A stretch of DNA of 64,000 nt from Marasmius tenuissimus (Eukaryota > Basidiomycota > Agaricomycetes > Agaricales > Marasmiaceae), in the NCBI GenBank assembly GCA_029532415.1, contig JAQOTA010000021.1, positions 62,001 to 126,000 on the forward strand, read 5' to 3'. Made by a program: the position numbers and the translations under genes. This document shows, piece after piece, positions 35,114-47,618 of the stretch (position 1 is the stretch's first letter; every line of letters starts with the position of its first letter). The notes below the pieces were generated by a model, which worked only from the letters and a program-made list of their open reading frames with translations, ran no database searches and was not told the DNA's origin.

Positions 35114-37260
35114 CAGACATCCCCACCGGAGTACTCGGCGAACCGAACCCAATGACCGAAGGCTGTTCTTCGCCCATCTGACTGGTCAACTTTTGAATTT
35201 GGAGGCGATGGTGCAGACGGCCTGTCCTCAAGAATGCTGTCCGGGATCTAAAACCAGATGACCAGCGCGAAAAAACAGTAATAGAAGATTGATGTCGGGA
35301 GCTCTACTACTCACAGGCGAGGTGAGGACGTATGTAAGGAAAGAAGCACAAGCAGCGAAGATGAATATGGTCTTTGACTGGCAGCATATGAGTCGCGCGC
35401 CACACGTTGGACGTCGGGAGGAAAGGTTGCAATCACTCGGGCGTAACGTCGAATGGCTTCCATTGTTTGTTTCAACATATGACTCGTGATGAGCGCTGGG
35501 CAAGACAGTGCACCAGAGTACCTTCTCCGAGTCTAGACCACGGATTCTTGCCCTCAGTTCCGTATCGAGTCGGCTTTGGAAAACACCAGATGAGATTGCG
35601 AGCTCAGCAACCTGTCTTGTTCGAATGATCGAATCGATCTACAGCCCAGGCACGTTCGTCGAAATACGGACTTACCGATGCCGCGAATCAGTTGAGTGAA
35701 ACCGGTGCCTGTTGCCATCTATATGAGCCTGGTAGGTTGGCGACGAGAGCGATATACGTTTTTCGTATGATGACAGGATTCCCAAAGCCGACAGGGTCTG
35801 AAGACATCCTGCGAAAGACCTGGATGTATAGAAACGGACGACGCCCAGCCGTTGACGTGCTTAATTCTAATCCTTCGCACAACTGAGTTCACAAGACGGC
35901 CGCGACGAGCAGAAGGATCCCGAATGTCAGATTGATCATCTTGTATCTGCTGTGTCTCTTTATCATACATCTACAGATTGATAATTTTTGTCAATCGGAA
36001 GCTGTAAAGGCGGCAGGCAAGGAAACAGACCCTGCAAATATGGACCCAGCACAGAAGGTGAAGGGCAAGAGGCGTGAACCTGCGGGCGGGAGCAACTCAA
36101 TGTCAATGCGGGGCAACGGCATAAATTGACGAAGGTACCCACCAGCAGTGGACGTACTCGTGAGCATGACTGTCCAAAACCACTGCAGCGGGTAAAAGTA
36201 GGTCACTGATAGTTTGATCACCGCCACAAGAGCGTTGCCACCGCCAACGAGTAGTGGGTCCTTCTCTGCCAGCAGATAGCTGGGATGGATGAGTTTCACC
36301 CCAACGTAACGCTCGACGATGAAGGCCAGAACAAAGGATAGGGCGGAGCGGCAAAGCGAGGTCGGAAGGGCGAAATCCTCCCACTGACAATGGGTCCACA
36401 TTAGCTCTCGAGTGCTTTAGCATTATGACTCACCAAACACCCTTCGTTGCATCACAAGTTCAAGACTACGAGGGTAGATCCAACCTTGCCGCAGTTTAGT
36501 GTCACTCTAGGCCCTCCGAGTCGGAAATTGACTGACAAAACCTGGTAGAGTGATGCTACCGCTATAGTCGATCCGTTTGAGAATCTCGTCGTATTATTTC
36601 CGTATGCTAGGAATCAACGGGATGGATTAGCGTTGCCCCGAATGAGAGGATAATAAGCTCTTACCGACATTGTACGATGATTGTACAACGTCAACGGAAG
36701 AGACACAAGGAACGGCGGGATCTGCATGAGCAATGCATAACGCCATTGAACTCCGAGCCTGGTACAAGATCAGGGCGTGGATCACGGTAGGAGTTTTAGA
36801 GTGGACAGACCAATCGGTTACTAACCCTCCAACAGGGCCTCCCAGAAACTTTGATTGTGGGTCATCTACCCCGTGAAGTAACCACAAAACTGATTAGTCG
36901 TTGATCTCTACATAGCTTTGGAATTGGATATGGCCGACCAACTTACGCGGATAGAATACATGCCTCTCGAGATGATGGCTGAAGTGGTGAATATACCTCT
37001 ATCCCCATCCCCGATAGTTAGTCGACATTCCACAGGCGAGGATACCGATAGCGGCGAAGCAAAGAGCAGAATGGAAAGCTAATCTCCTTCCGGGAACATA
37101 CCGAGGGAAGGGACATTTCATGTGCGATCGTTCCAAAGCATGGTACGGACATTCGCAGACGTTCCTGAGTCCCGACCAGCTGGCTTGGTTATTGATCGAA
37201 ATCCGACGTCATAGTCAAGACTTCAGAATACATATCGTTTAGAATGACTCACCCAATGAC
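35114..37260 (-). pseudogene. Decayed inverted paralogue of the MFS transporter
   Basis: Pieces of the same transporter occur in order on the minus strand. They are QASWSG and a helix with GILACGMSTN (about 37210-37020), LGGPVGGLVTDW and LGVQWRYALLMQIPPFL (about 36860-36670), TYFYPLQWFWTVMLTST (about 36210-36150), RYKMINLTFGILLL (about 35945-35895), FQSRLDTELRARI (about 35600-35550), KTIFIFAACASFLTYVLTSP (about 35375-35315) and a last exon beginning IPDSILEDRP and ending at 35114. Breaks seen are a TGA at 35889-35891 inside a membrane helix, a one-base deletion near 35375 where the intact gene reads GAGTCTAAAG, and a frame change near 35720. The exon order equals that of the intact copy. I infer a pseudogene, although a few exons remain open. 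Confidence 0.75.
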
Positions 37261-38774
37261 GACTAAGGCCTAAGGGCAGAGGATCTTGGGGCCCTCGTCG
37301 TTAGCTTTCACCGTCGCGATCGCGATGAAGTACATCGCCCTAGCAGTGAAACTGGCGAGGGTCAAATCGAGAGCCATGGTCATACAGTCAGTAATGCCCA
37401 TTTGGGATACGATCATCATTTGGGACAAATTGGCTTGACGGTGCAATTCTCCACTCTTTCTTGTCGGACTTTTTCTGGAATCATTCTTGACTTATGTCTG
37501 CATATACTGAGCCAACATAAAGAGGTGGGGGGGCCTCATTCGTTGAGATATAGAATAAAGGATGGTGATTTTGGGCACAAGTGAAATATTGATATGGTGA
37601 TCATGAAAGGAGATGTCATCGGGAGACTCTCGGTATTGGTAGGCTTATTTTTCATGATAATAAGAAGATTTTCCGATACCTAACGGGGGCATAGCTGGGA
37701 ATAGTGAGAAGTAATGTTGAAGCCGGACGAGACGAGGGCGCGAAACTCGCGAAAGGCGGTGATGGAAGTCACCGAATGTGACGGGGTTTGGTAATACCCG
37801 GTGTTGCTACCGTGTTGCTACGCATTCAAAACATAGATTATCAGCGTGATGATGTCACGTCCCAAATGCTGGTTCCGCGCTGATAACAAATTTTCGAGCT
37901 GATAAGAAGATCCTTTGCCCACTACCCCCCTCGGTGGTCAATATGAGTCGATAGATATCTTGACCTAATGTATACATACATTTCTAGATAGAAAAAACAA
38001 GGGGAAGGGGCAGTTAATGTCTCTCAAAACCCCAATCATGAAGATTTCACCGTCCCAAATGAGCATTACCGACTGTATAGACACCCAACGAATGACAAAA
38101 AAGACCCTCCAAGCGTTGGTGACTGTTCTTTTAGAGTTCAAAGGTATACGCATTCAAGCTGAGACCATATCAATCGATGTCGAATTCGGACTTCTATCTG
38201 TCCCGGCCCTCCCGCAGTGATATCAGCTATCAGTTTGATCCCTTCAAGCAAGTATTACGATGTAAATGTCGCACCAGCCCGCCCTACGCACATAACAACG
38301 TGAACATTACTCCCAAATATCTCAACAAGGAAGAGATGACCCAACGGCGCCGGCTTCGGTTGACCACATATTCCAAAAGGTTTTCGATCGTTCTCGTAGC
38401 CAGAAGCATCTAGGAGCTCGGACACCACAACTCACGTTCGGAACTCGTGTGCCGGGCCTCTTCTAGATCGAAACAGGTGATGATGAGTATGCATCAAATC
38501 CACGGAGATTGAGCTAGTTTGGAATATGGGCGCTGAGGGTAGAAGTGAAGTACTCGCATTTTCAGGGGGGAGAAGCGATATTAGACTCTTGTATGAGCCA
38601 TAATGATGGTGGAAGAAGACAAGAGTCTCACGCGACCGAGGACCACCGAAGTCAACAGGCGGCTATTGGGTGGCTAAATACACCCTCAACGGAGGAAAGA
38701 CATTACTACAGTATATTTTAGAGCGATTCGATACTATGTACAAGTAAAAGAGATATTATGAAGACCATAAAGAG
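37261..38774. other. No gene seen
   Basis: Short open frames only, with no splice-linked coding signal. The right end is the 3' flank of the halogenase gene. Confidence 0.5.
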
Positions 38775-40953
38775 TTAAGCTTTGCATAGACCAATGGACC
38801 CCCTATCCAAATTCACGCAGAACCCGTTTACAACTTCGGAGCGGAAGCTATTCTGCTCGCTGAAAATGATACCCAACGCCTTGTCGGAGTTGAGTTTCCA
38901 AAGGACCTGCTTGGCCTCTTCATCGTCGCCTGTAATCTCCTCCACAGTTTTCGGGTTTATCACTGGGGCAGTCAACATAACGAGCTTCGGATCCATTCGC
39001 TTCGATACTTCTGCAAGCATCTCAGGGTCCGTGGGTGCGATGGCATGTTTACAGAACTCAATGGCCTCCTCGAGTTCCCCGTCGGTAAGGTGGGGCTCTG
39101 CCTCCGTAGCACCTTGAATAACTGAAGGAAGGGAATGTCAGTTGGAAGGTCTGCTCTCCGTCGGAATCAATGACACAAACTCACCCGGACGAAGGAAGTT
39201 GAAAGCTCTATCAAAGTTGTTCTCCTCTACTTCGGATAGAATTGGGGCCGATTGAGACTTTATCTGCCTGTACGCCGCCCACACGACGACCAAGAATCTA
39301 ATTGGCGTGTTCGGACGATCATTCAACTAAATCAACTAAAAACATGCTGAATGTCAGCACATACCGTGTGTACGATGTCCCAAATTTGGTGGTGTGGAAA
39401 GCCCCTGCTTCTTCGTCTGTGCAGTGACCGCGAATGGCAGCAGCGATAGAGCAAGCGGCCGAAAGTCCGCTTGTGAATGCCAGGTGCATTCCCGATGAGA
39501 AGAGAGGGTCAATAAAAGCTACCAGAAAAAAATTTATAAATACGACTTTGAATTCGCGAGATACGGACATGGACTTACCACCTGCATCCCCGGCGATGCG
39601 AAAACGAGGGCCGGCGTACCGATCCGCCGCGTAGCTGTAGTCCCCGGCACTTTTCACGACGCCGGTACAGGTCGACTTCTCCAATAGGCGTAGCACACCG
39701 GGGGCAAGCTTGAGTTGTTCCATATAATGTTTCACGGGTTTATCCTCTTCGGGCCCGACCGACATGTTCGCCCGCTTCGATCGACTCGCCTTTTCATCCT
39801 GGACTACTCCTACCGACGCCGTTCCTGGAGGTGTCGTGGTCAATATCAGTTTTAGTCTTGTGGCAACCAGAGCAAGTTACCCACCGTTGTGGAGAGGTAT
39901 GAACCATGCCCAGCCCGTTTCGTCTGTCAAATGGAGTGATGAGGACGAGCATACAAAGGCGAAGGTGTGAAACGTACCTGTCAGAGCCTCAAACCAAGGT
40001 GCGTTCTCTCGGTCCGTTCCAGGGGAGTACATCCCAGGGTTCTTCCAGTACGACCAAAATGCGATATTTCGAAGCGACGAGTTCATCTTGCGGTTCTTCA
40101 GGTACTTTGTGGACATGATCCCGTTCCGGCCTGAGGCGTCGATCAGCCACTCAAAGTTAGTAGTGCCGCTTTGCCCTGCTTTTGTCGTCCAGGAAGCCGC
40201 GACGGGGACGTCGGGGTCAGCGGAAGAGAACTGGATCTCATTCACGGTCACTCCTTCGTAAACTCGCGCGCCACATTCCCCTGCATGCCGAAGGAGAATT
40301 TCGTCTAGTTCGGAACGGACCTGTTGGTTTAGTGGCAATCAATCAAAATTTATACAGAGGACCGTGGAACGCTGTCAAAAGGAACTCACGACATTCCAGG
40401 CGCTATTCTCTTTGTCAAAAGCCACGAAGTTGGTGTCTGGATGTTCGTTAGTCAACCAAGGACTCCTCACTAACTTGTAGTATAACATAACTCACATCCT
40501 TCTTGCTTGAACTGATTCAGCTTGATAGCGGCTCCTGGCTAGAGAGAAGTTTGAGTTGTCAGACCGGGTTCTACGGTGCCTCTTAAGCCGTTCTGATCAC
40601 CTTGACGACAAAACCTCGGTTCTCGACCTTTTCCTTAGCCCCGATGAACGCAAGGAAAGTCTTGAAAGAGGGAAGCATGCTCTCCCCAATGTGATAGCGA
40701 GGAAAGTACTCTCGCTCGAGCACCACGACTTCGAAACCATCTACATCCGGACACTTTGAGAACACAGTCTAGCAGAGGAGGTGATCACACTACCTCGAGC
40801 CAGGACCGATGCAGCGTAAGACCCAGCGGGTCCGCCACCGATGATGAGTATCTTCGTAGACGGGGGCTAAGAGGAGATGGAATGAGTCGTTGCACAGTGC
40901 ACTGTAGTGAGTAGAGGACATGCCGAGATACGTACAATAGGTGAAATTGCCAT
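38775..40953 (-). CDS. Flavin-dependent halogenase (ArmH/phenolic type)
   Basis: Eleven exons (40953-40936, 40866-40794, 40740-40601, 40538-40496, 40436-40390, 40320-39978, 39923-39885, 39824-39579, 39518-39365, 39297-39185, 39121-38775) sum to 1563 nt, 520 aa, all in phase. The FAD-binding fingerprint IIGGGPAGSYAASVLAR is at residues about 13-29, GESMLPS follows, and the halogenase hallmark GWAWFIP lies before LHNGTASVGVV. A second FAD-site segment reads GDAGAFIDPLFSSGMHLA, matching the F-x-P-x-S-x-G type motif of phenol-directed halogenases. The family uses FADH2, O2 and halide to make HOCl, which a conserved Lys relays to an electron-rich aromatic substrate. The substrate may be free or carrier-bound; Armillaria ArmH enzymes chlorinate orsellinate-type rings. 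A separate flavin reductase is needed and none is in the window. It lies next to the decayed transporter on the same strand. Confidence 0.9.
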
Positions 40954-41005
40954 TGCTCGATGTGTTGCAGTGGTAAACTGGCTCCTGCTCTCATCTCCCG
41001 GAGGG

Positions 41006-41013
41006 CTTTTATA
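41006..41013 (-). promoter_or_regulatory. TATA box of the halogenase gene
   Basis: CCCTATAAAAGCCC on the minus strand places TATAAAAG 53 bp before the ATG at 40953. It is a strong consensus core promoter, suggesting a regulated gene. Confidence 0.65.
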
Positions 41014-41734
41014 GGGCACAGTTCTATAACTGCCCACCTGTAAGATCATTATGTTTTCCCAAGTTCGTCATCATCTGGCCAGTGAAGAATGTAGATCGGT
41101 TAGCTGTGCAATACGCTCAAGACAATTTTTCGGGACTAAGAGTGGACAAGATGTTAGCAAAATAACTTACTTGCCAGTTTCTGCTACATAGTCCGTCTCG
41201 GAGACTGTTTGCGAGTTCCCACAGTCCCGCTCACGGTGGCCGTTCTTGACTCTTGACAGGTACGAAGAAGGTATGCCATCAGTCGCTTCAACGGGACTAT
41301 GAGCAAGGACTTACCAGAAATGAGTTGCCCCTTTGTCACAGCGCCGCGACTATAACTTATGGAGTTGCCTGGAGTAGCTAGTGGCATACAAGCAGTGTTT
41401 AAAATTCCGAGGAAGGTAGGAGCAAAGTCCCCATTCGCAAGACGTGGCACAAGTTTATAAGCGATAGGTTCAATGTCCTTTCGCTACAAGTTATGGACGT
41501 CTGACAACATGATTGCGTTGATATGGAATAACCAAGGCTTGAGACAAGTTGGTAGTTTCTGACATTGACAAGTCGCAGAGATCCTTATCATTCTGGGAGT
41601 TGAATTATGTCATAACTTCTCCCACAGGCTCGGCACAACCCGAAACTCGTTGGCAAAGTTCTAATTGTTCATCCAGCCTGGCCCTCCATTTCTGATAGAT
41701 ATCTCACCTCCGACCGCCATGAACCGAGAATGAC
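41014..41734. other. No gene seen
   Basis: This region is upstream of the halogenase promoter. Only short unlinked open frames occur. Confidence 0.5.
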
Positions 41735-42115
41735 CTATCTACGCCTATCACTCGCAGAGGTGCCTGGGCCCGTATTGAAATCGCGTTGAAATCCAGTGAG
41801 TCCAGCTCCGTCGAAACGAGCCCAGTTCAACTTCAAATCCTCAATCTCATTCAACTTTTCCAGAAGTTGAAGCTCCAGGTCGGATAAAATGTGCCGCGTT
41901 GCCATATAAGTATCTTCGAAGCTCCAGCCTGTGGGTGCATACCTGTGTATATCGTATGTAGCCCCGGAACACTATCCCAGTAATGCTTAGTTCCTAAGAC
42001 TCCAGAATTCTCCGTCACACAGTCGAAATCTCCATATTTCGGAATCCGGAGAACAAAAGACGGTACGTACACGCAGGTGCAACCTTTCGAACAAATGTCT
42101 ATGTTCGTCGTATCT
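41735..42115 (-). CDS. Hypothetical two-exon fragment
   Basis: On the minus strand an open frame reads VPSFVLRIPKYGDFDCVTEN then GVLGTKHYWD. A 45-nt GT-AG intron (41963-41919 approximately) would join it to SWSFEDTYMATRHILSDLE and an amphipathic helix LQLLEKLNEIEDLKLNW, stopping at 41735. Composition and the helix look protein-coding, but I recognise no family and find no ATG in context or upstream exon. It may be the 3' end of a gene whose 5' part is lost. Confidence 0.3.
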
Positions 42116-42601
42116 GTATCTCAGCAAAGCGAACAGTCCACCTGTCGGTGACCCGGTCCGTGAGCGCTCGCGAGCTCGGATGCATCAATAGTCAAGATCA
42201 TTGGGGCCTGAGACCGAGGAAACGTTGAATGTTGTACTCTGACTGGCCACTCGGTCGAACCTATGTTTGTAATTCAGTGGTGATGTTGATTGATACATAT
42301 TGCCGGAGCTGGACGGAGACCACTAACCAGATGGACTTCTCGATTATTATAATACAGTACTAAGTTATGGGTTCAAAGCTGTCGTAGCGCTGACAACGGG
42401 CTTCACGGGGGTATTGGAACCGCCGAACCCCACGAAATCAGACGACACCAGTCACTCCTTGCTCTTTGTCCTTGGGACAAGGCTGAACATCGGAAGACTC
42501 GAAACTCTTAGAGGGCTAGAAAATCGAGGTCATTAGTAAACATGCACGGCACGGGCGACGGGTCTAGTCGAGGTAGAAGCGCACCTCTGCGACTGTTGCT
42601 T

Positions 42602-44264
42602 CTACCCGGGATGGTGTGACTGACGAGCGCAAATCGTCAATGCGAAATACAGATGTACGGAAGACGGCTGAACCGAGTGTATGTGAGTGATTAGTCTATT
42701 ACTGAAGCGAATGGACACACGGAATCTGGCCCCAGATCTTGTGGCACCATTGCGCGTGGCGCCGCCAGTGTTCATCATGTTGAGATCTGTGAAGCCATCG
42801 ACAGTTTGGGTCGAAAGCCTCCTGAATCGGGCTCGCGAGTTCAGATTGTGGAGCTGAAGGATCGTAAGCCATCGCGGGGTCAAGTCGAGCAGGAATGGAG
42901 TGTAGGACAGACCATTGTGATAGCATAAATCCGGCCTAATGTGAAACCGATACCAACAGAAACTGGTAAGGATTAGCTCAGCTCAGTGGGGCTAGATAAA
43001 GGGGAATTCACTATTTCCGTCAGGATCATTGAGGTAAACGATGAGAGCTATTGTTGCGACAACGGAGCCCGGGGCGCCTGTTTGAATAGCTAGAGTCGTC
43101 AACTGTCGTATGAGACTAACTTCGAGTGTTAACTGGAGTACGGAGAGGTCAACTATGATGAACTAAGTCACCTTTTGGTGTTCCGAAAGGGGGACTTGTA
43201 TTTGTGGAGGGCGTATATGAGTATCCCTGCAATTGAGACGTCGGCGGTAGCACTGGCAATGAGCCAGATTCTGTAGAAGATTTTTGAACAAGATGCGCGA
43301 AGGGTGAACAAGGTGATGGAGACATATACTAACGTTACAGGTATCCTGACAGCCTCTCTCTCTTCGAATGTTGAGTGCTGGACCACAATCACGGCCGTTG
43401 CGATGGCTCCGCCGAACTACGATTCTCCCGATAAGCCAAATGGATCAAAAATCAAACAAGTGTAGGAGACACACCGCTGTAAGACTTGCGAGAACCAAGT
43501 AGGGCGTGACTATCCAACTTTTTGTTCTTGAATAGATAGATTAATGTTTCGTTACAAGGCTGAAACGATGGGCTCACAAGGTCCAATATCGATAAGTCAA
43601 AAACTGCTGAACGATAAATGCGGACGCTCCCGTCGTCACAAGATAGACAGGGAACGGCTAAGTATGGAGGCTGGGTCATTCTATGCTGGGGCGACTTGGT
43701 GATGTTCGGTCACCCACCCAGTATTGGTTTTGAAGAAATTCGCGATCGCCTAGAACGGGTGAATGGCAATTGAAACTTGGTTTGCAGCTAATGAGAAAAA
43801 GGGCCGCTAACCCCAGTGAAGAACTGTGTACTGTGATGAATGTCATCCACGTTGAGCTTCGTTTCGCTTGAATAAACTTCAAACGTAACATACCATGTAC
43901 GCGCAGGCGTAATGGTTGATGGTGGAAGTTGTGTCCACGAGAAGGGTCAAGGTAACAACGAATTTTAACCAGAGTCGGTCCTCTTGAAAACTTGTATAAT
44001 ATCGAACGGCCTGCCGAGTTCAATGGCGGGACTAAGCGAATGACGGGATGCGGAGTAGAAGGAGTTCGGCTTGCCATGATTATTTCAATCATAAAGAGGT
44101 ACTGACGGGGCAAAGTTAGCGGAACTCTAACCGAGAAGAGTAAGCACGTACGGAGTTGGCCCATGTTCCTCCAATCAGACCTCTGCCGCGAAACGGTAGT
44201 CAGCGAGTGATGAGACGCATAACCTGGGATCGTACCCCAAGGTGTTCTCTAAGCCTTTTATCAT
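42602..44264 (-). CDS. DUF6534 membrane protein, copy 1
   Basis: The start is ATG at 44264, exon 1 MIKGLENTLG, 50 bp below a TATA box. Spliced pieces in order are GGLIGGTWANS, YLFMIEIIMAS, RYYTSFQEDRLWLKFVVTLT, LVDTTSTINHYACAYM, YTVLHWG, REFLQNQYW, PFPVYLVTTGASAFIVQQFL, YRYWTL, IWLIASATADVSIAGILIY, LTTLAIQTGAPG and finally LQLHNLNSRARFRRL. This is the full run of about seven helices and conserved words of DUF6534, a fungal family of predicted seven-helix membrane proteins with unknown function, often in tandem arrays. I estimate about 330 aa and 10 or more short exons. The frame stays open to a stop at 42602, but a last intron near 42700 is possible, so the C-terminal end is uncertain. Confidence 0.75.
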
Positions 44265-44313
44265 GGCGGTAGAGCAAAGGCGAGGACTTGGGCGTCCTCA
44301 TACTGGAGGCTTC

Positions 44314-44340
44314 TATATATCCCGCCGGTGCACGCGGGGC
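44314..44340 (-). promoter_or_regulatory. TATA box and conserved GC-rich box of DUF6534 copy 1
   Basis: A TATATA core (44314-44320) lies 50 bp before the ATG. Just outside it is CCGGTGCACGCGG, which includes the palindrome GTGCAC. The same box and spacing recur at copy 2 (47619-47645). Retention in both suggests a regulatory site, or only recent duplication. Confidence 0.5.
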
Positions 44341-44344
44341 ACAG

Positions 44345-45100
44345 GGGCAATGCTAATTGCCGCTTACGCCCATTGGATGAATGGAACAGGTAGCTCACTT
44401 CGCTGATTGGCCACAAAGGGCTACGGCAGGGTCTGCAGGACAGAATCAGAATAGATATGAGTCCATAAGATCCTGACTATCAACACCATCGCATCGTCAG
44501 AGGCAAGGAAAGGAAACCTTACGTGCGAGAACACATGAACGTTTTGACACGGACTGTCGACCAGGCCGGCTTCCATTCAAACAGGCTGAGTTTCTCTCGA
44601 CAGCATCTATCTTCCACGAAGCAGCGCCCGTTCATCAATTAAATGGGCTGTTACACACGCGTTTTCCAAGCGTTTTCTGTATGGACGGTCATTTTTAGCG
44701 TGGTTCCCGGTATTAGTTGGGGCGTATGAAACAACCTATATCGTAGGTCTCCATGAACAAGGGCCGCTACACAGATTCGTCTCTGTTCATTCTGCGGCGG
44801 TTCGAGAAATGATGACCCAGAGAGCTGGAGGATGGCTCTGAACCGCTGGTGCCAATCGTTTGGAGTAGGCTGCGGCCAAGCTAGTACTACAGTAAGTAGC
44901 TACGGCTTCTTCGCGCACAGATGGGCGCCATCATATGACTGAGGTAGACCAAGCTGGTGAGTGTCTGGCCGGTGGCAAGCTTCCATCCAAGCCGTCCCTC
45001 GAGATTTGTGACTGAAAAGTATTTTTTCTGTCTTCTGATTCAAGAGTTCAAGGTCGTCTCGGAAGCGCTTACTAATCTTTTCTCCCAATTTGGACATATA
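44345..45100. repeat. Duplicated upstream region of DUF6534 copy 1
   Basis: It shares ordered blocks with 47645-48300: AGATCCTGACTATCA, a TTCGA(G/A)(A)AATGATGACCCAG block, CGGCTTCTTCGCGC and GGGCGCCATCATATGACT. These show that the tandem duplication unit includes several hundred bases upstream of the gene. No coding signal is present. The rest of the spacer to 45766 shows nothing. Confidence 0.6.
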
Positions 45101-45766
45101 AGGCTTTGCCCTAAACCTTCGGTCCGGGCCCCGTTTTCGTATCAGTCCAAGCTCATCTAAGTAAAACGCGATAACAAGACTACGAATAATGACTGAGAAG
45201 TCATTTTTTACTCAATTCTGGTGGGCGCGCTAGTAATCTATGATTATTGTGCCGTACGTACTATCCCGCGCGATCATGAGTAAGTCAGTGGCACGCTACG
45301 CCATTTGCCCGCCACAGGCATCCGTGGAAGGTTCAACCTTGATGTGGGTCTGGGTGTCTATGGGATAAGCTAGGAGAGGGAACCTCCGCGCATCTTCAAT
45401 CTGACGGTCGTTGACGACCTCCCGGTCAGAACGGGATGATGTAGGGAAGCTACTAAGAAAGGGGAACGTGGTCTTGGGCGATAGAAACGGTTGTTCAGTC
45501 TACTAAAATGGGTCGGACAAGCTTATGATGAACTGGGGAGTCTTCATTCGATCAGTTGCGGTGGCGAGAACTGCGGGGCGGAGGATACGCGTTTTATTTG
45601 CCCATCGTTGCGTAACTCAGAATTTGGGAAAACCAAATCTGCGCTTTGCTGTGTGGGAGACGCAGCCAAGGGCCAGCATACATGATTAAATTATGGGCCG
45701 CGGGTTCAGAGATATTGGGCAACAGTAGTCTCCTCGAGGGTATTAGCACCGTCAAGATCTACATAG

Positions 45767-47569
45767 TCAGGTGACAGTAGCGACGCCCTGGTCCTCGAAA
45801 CCCTGGGACGATCGGGAGTTTTTAGAGACCTGAAAAAATCCACGTAAGTATTCTACACCCAGCATGACGGTTGAGAGGGGGAAAAATACCTTTGGGACTG
45901 CTGCTTCTGCTGAAGGGTCTAATAATTCTATATCGTCGACGGGATCCACTGCTGGTCGGAAGGCCAAGGCTAGAAAAAGAACATGAGGGTAGCGAAGCTG
46001 TCGCTGGACCAAATGAACCTACGAATTCCGGCCCCGCTTATGGCTCCACTGTCCGTGGCCACATCCCTTGTGGTTGTGGTCAATTGCACTGTGACGGGTT
46101 CCCTTGAAAGCCCCCGGAGTCGTGTCCGCGAGTTCAAGTTATGAAGCTGAAGTATCAGTGTGAGATTCGGAGAGGCCAAGGCGTGAAGAAACAACTTATA
46201 AGTAGGACGAACCATCGTGAGTGCGTAAATGCGACCCAGCATGAAGCCGAGAGCAGTAGAGACTGGCAGCAGTTAGTTGGGTTGAACAAAGCGCCACGAA
46301 GGAACTCCGCTCACTATTTCCGTCAGGATCACTGAGGTAAATGAAGAGAGCTATCGTTGCGACAATGGAGCCTGGAGCCCCCGTCTGAATAGCCAGAGTC
46401 GTCAGCTTTTCAATCAACCTAACTTCAAGTGTCAGTTGGGCACGAAGAGGTTGACGGTGAAGAGGGCAACTTCTTGGTCTGCCGAAAAGGGGACTTGTGC
46501 TTGTGAAGGGTGTATATGAGAACCCCCGCGATGGACACGTCGGCGATAGCACTGACCACAAGCCAGATCCTGAAGGAGAAATTAGATGCACGTACAGAAC
46601 GACCAGGGTATGTATCCTAACGTGACAGGTATCCTTACAGCCTCTCTCTCTGAGTCAAAGGTTGAATCTCGAATCATGATCGTTGCGGTTGCGATGGCGC
46701 CGCCGAACTGAGCTCTGACAATGAGCTGAAGGATTGCCCACCAGGCCAAGGGGACGTACCGCAGTGAGGCTCGCGAGAAACAAGTAGAGCGTGATCACCG
46801 AGTTCTTTGTTCTTGAACGCGCCGATCAATAATTTGTAGTGCAGCCGAAACGTTGTCCTCACAATGTCCAAAATCGATGTGTCAAGAACTGCTGGACAAT
46901 CAGCGCAGACACGCCAGTCGTCACAATATAGACTTGGAATGGCTAGGAATAGCGGCCGGCTCATCATATGTCAAAAGGTCAGGTGGTGACGGTTGACTAG
47001 CAACTACCCACCCAGTATTCATTCTGGAGGTATTGACGATCGCCTGGAGCAAGTGAATGATAAGTGAGGACTACATAGCGCACCTGAAAATGCCACGTAC
47101 CCCAATGAAGAACAGTATACTGTGATCAAGACGGTGGTCGAGTTCAAGCTCATCACGGTTGAGTTGAATTTGAATGTACGCACCATGTATGTGCAGATAT
47201 AATTGTTTATGGTCGAGATTGAGTCCACGACAAGGGTCAGAATGACAACGGATTTCAACCAGGGAGGGTCATCCTGAAAACGCGAATAGTATTTAACGGC
47301 CTGCCAGATTTGACGGGACTAAGTGAGGAACGAGATGTAGGGCAGGGAAAGACTAGCTTGCCATAATAATCTCGATCATATAGAGGTACTGGCGGGGCTA
47401 AGTCAGTGGAATCCCCCTGACAAAAGTGAGCACGTACGGAGTTGGCCCACGTCCCTCCAATAAGACCTCTGATATGACCCGGAAGCTTGAATCAGTAAAC
47501 AATAGGATGCGACATGACCAGATATAGTCTGAGTCGTACCCCAAGAAGTTCTCCAGGCCTTTTATCATG
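45767..47569 (-). CDS. DUF6534 membrane protein, copy 2
   Basis: The start is ATG at 47569, exon 1 MIKGLENFLG, nearly identical to copy 1 and 50 bp below a TATA box. Landmarks are GLIGGTWANS, YYSRFQDDPPWLKSVVILT, LVVDSISTINNYICTYM, YTVLHWG, RQYLQNEYW, PFQVYIVTTGVSALIVQQFL, THRFWTL, IWLVVSAIADVSIAGVLIY, LTTLAIQTGAPGSIVATIAL and LQLHNLNSRTRLRGL. The order and introns match copy 1. An acidic final part DPVDDIELLDPSAEAAVPK joins over an intron to VSKNSRSSQGFEDQGVATVT, ending at 45767, although the link between the last membrane part and this tail is not resolved. Function is unknown; the neighbours are two paralogues. Confidence 0.75.
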
Positions 47570-47618
47570 ATGCCTCTGGGAGGTCGAAGGAATTTCAGGC
47601 ATTCCCATGCGCAGGGGT

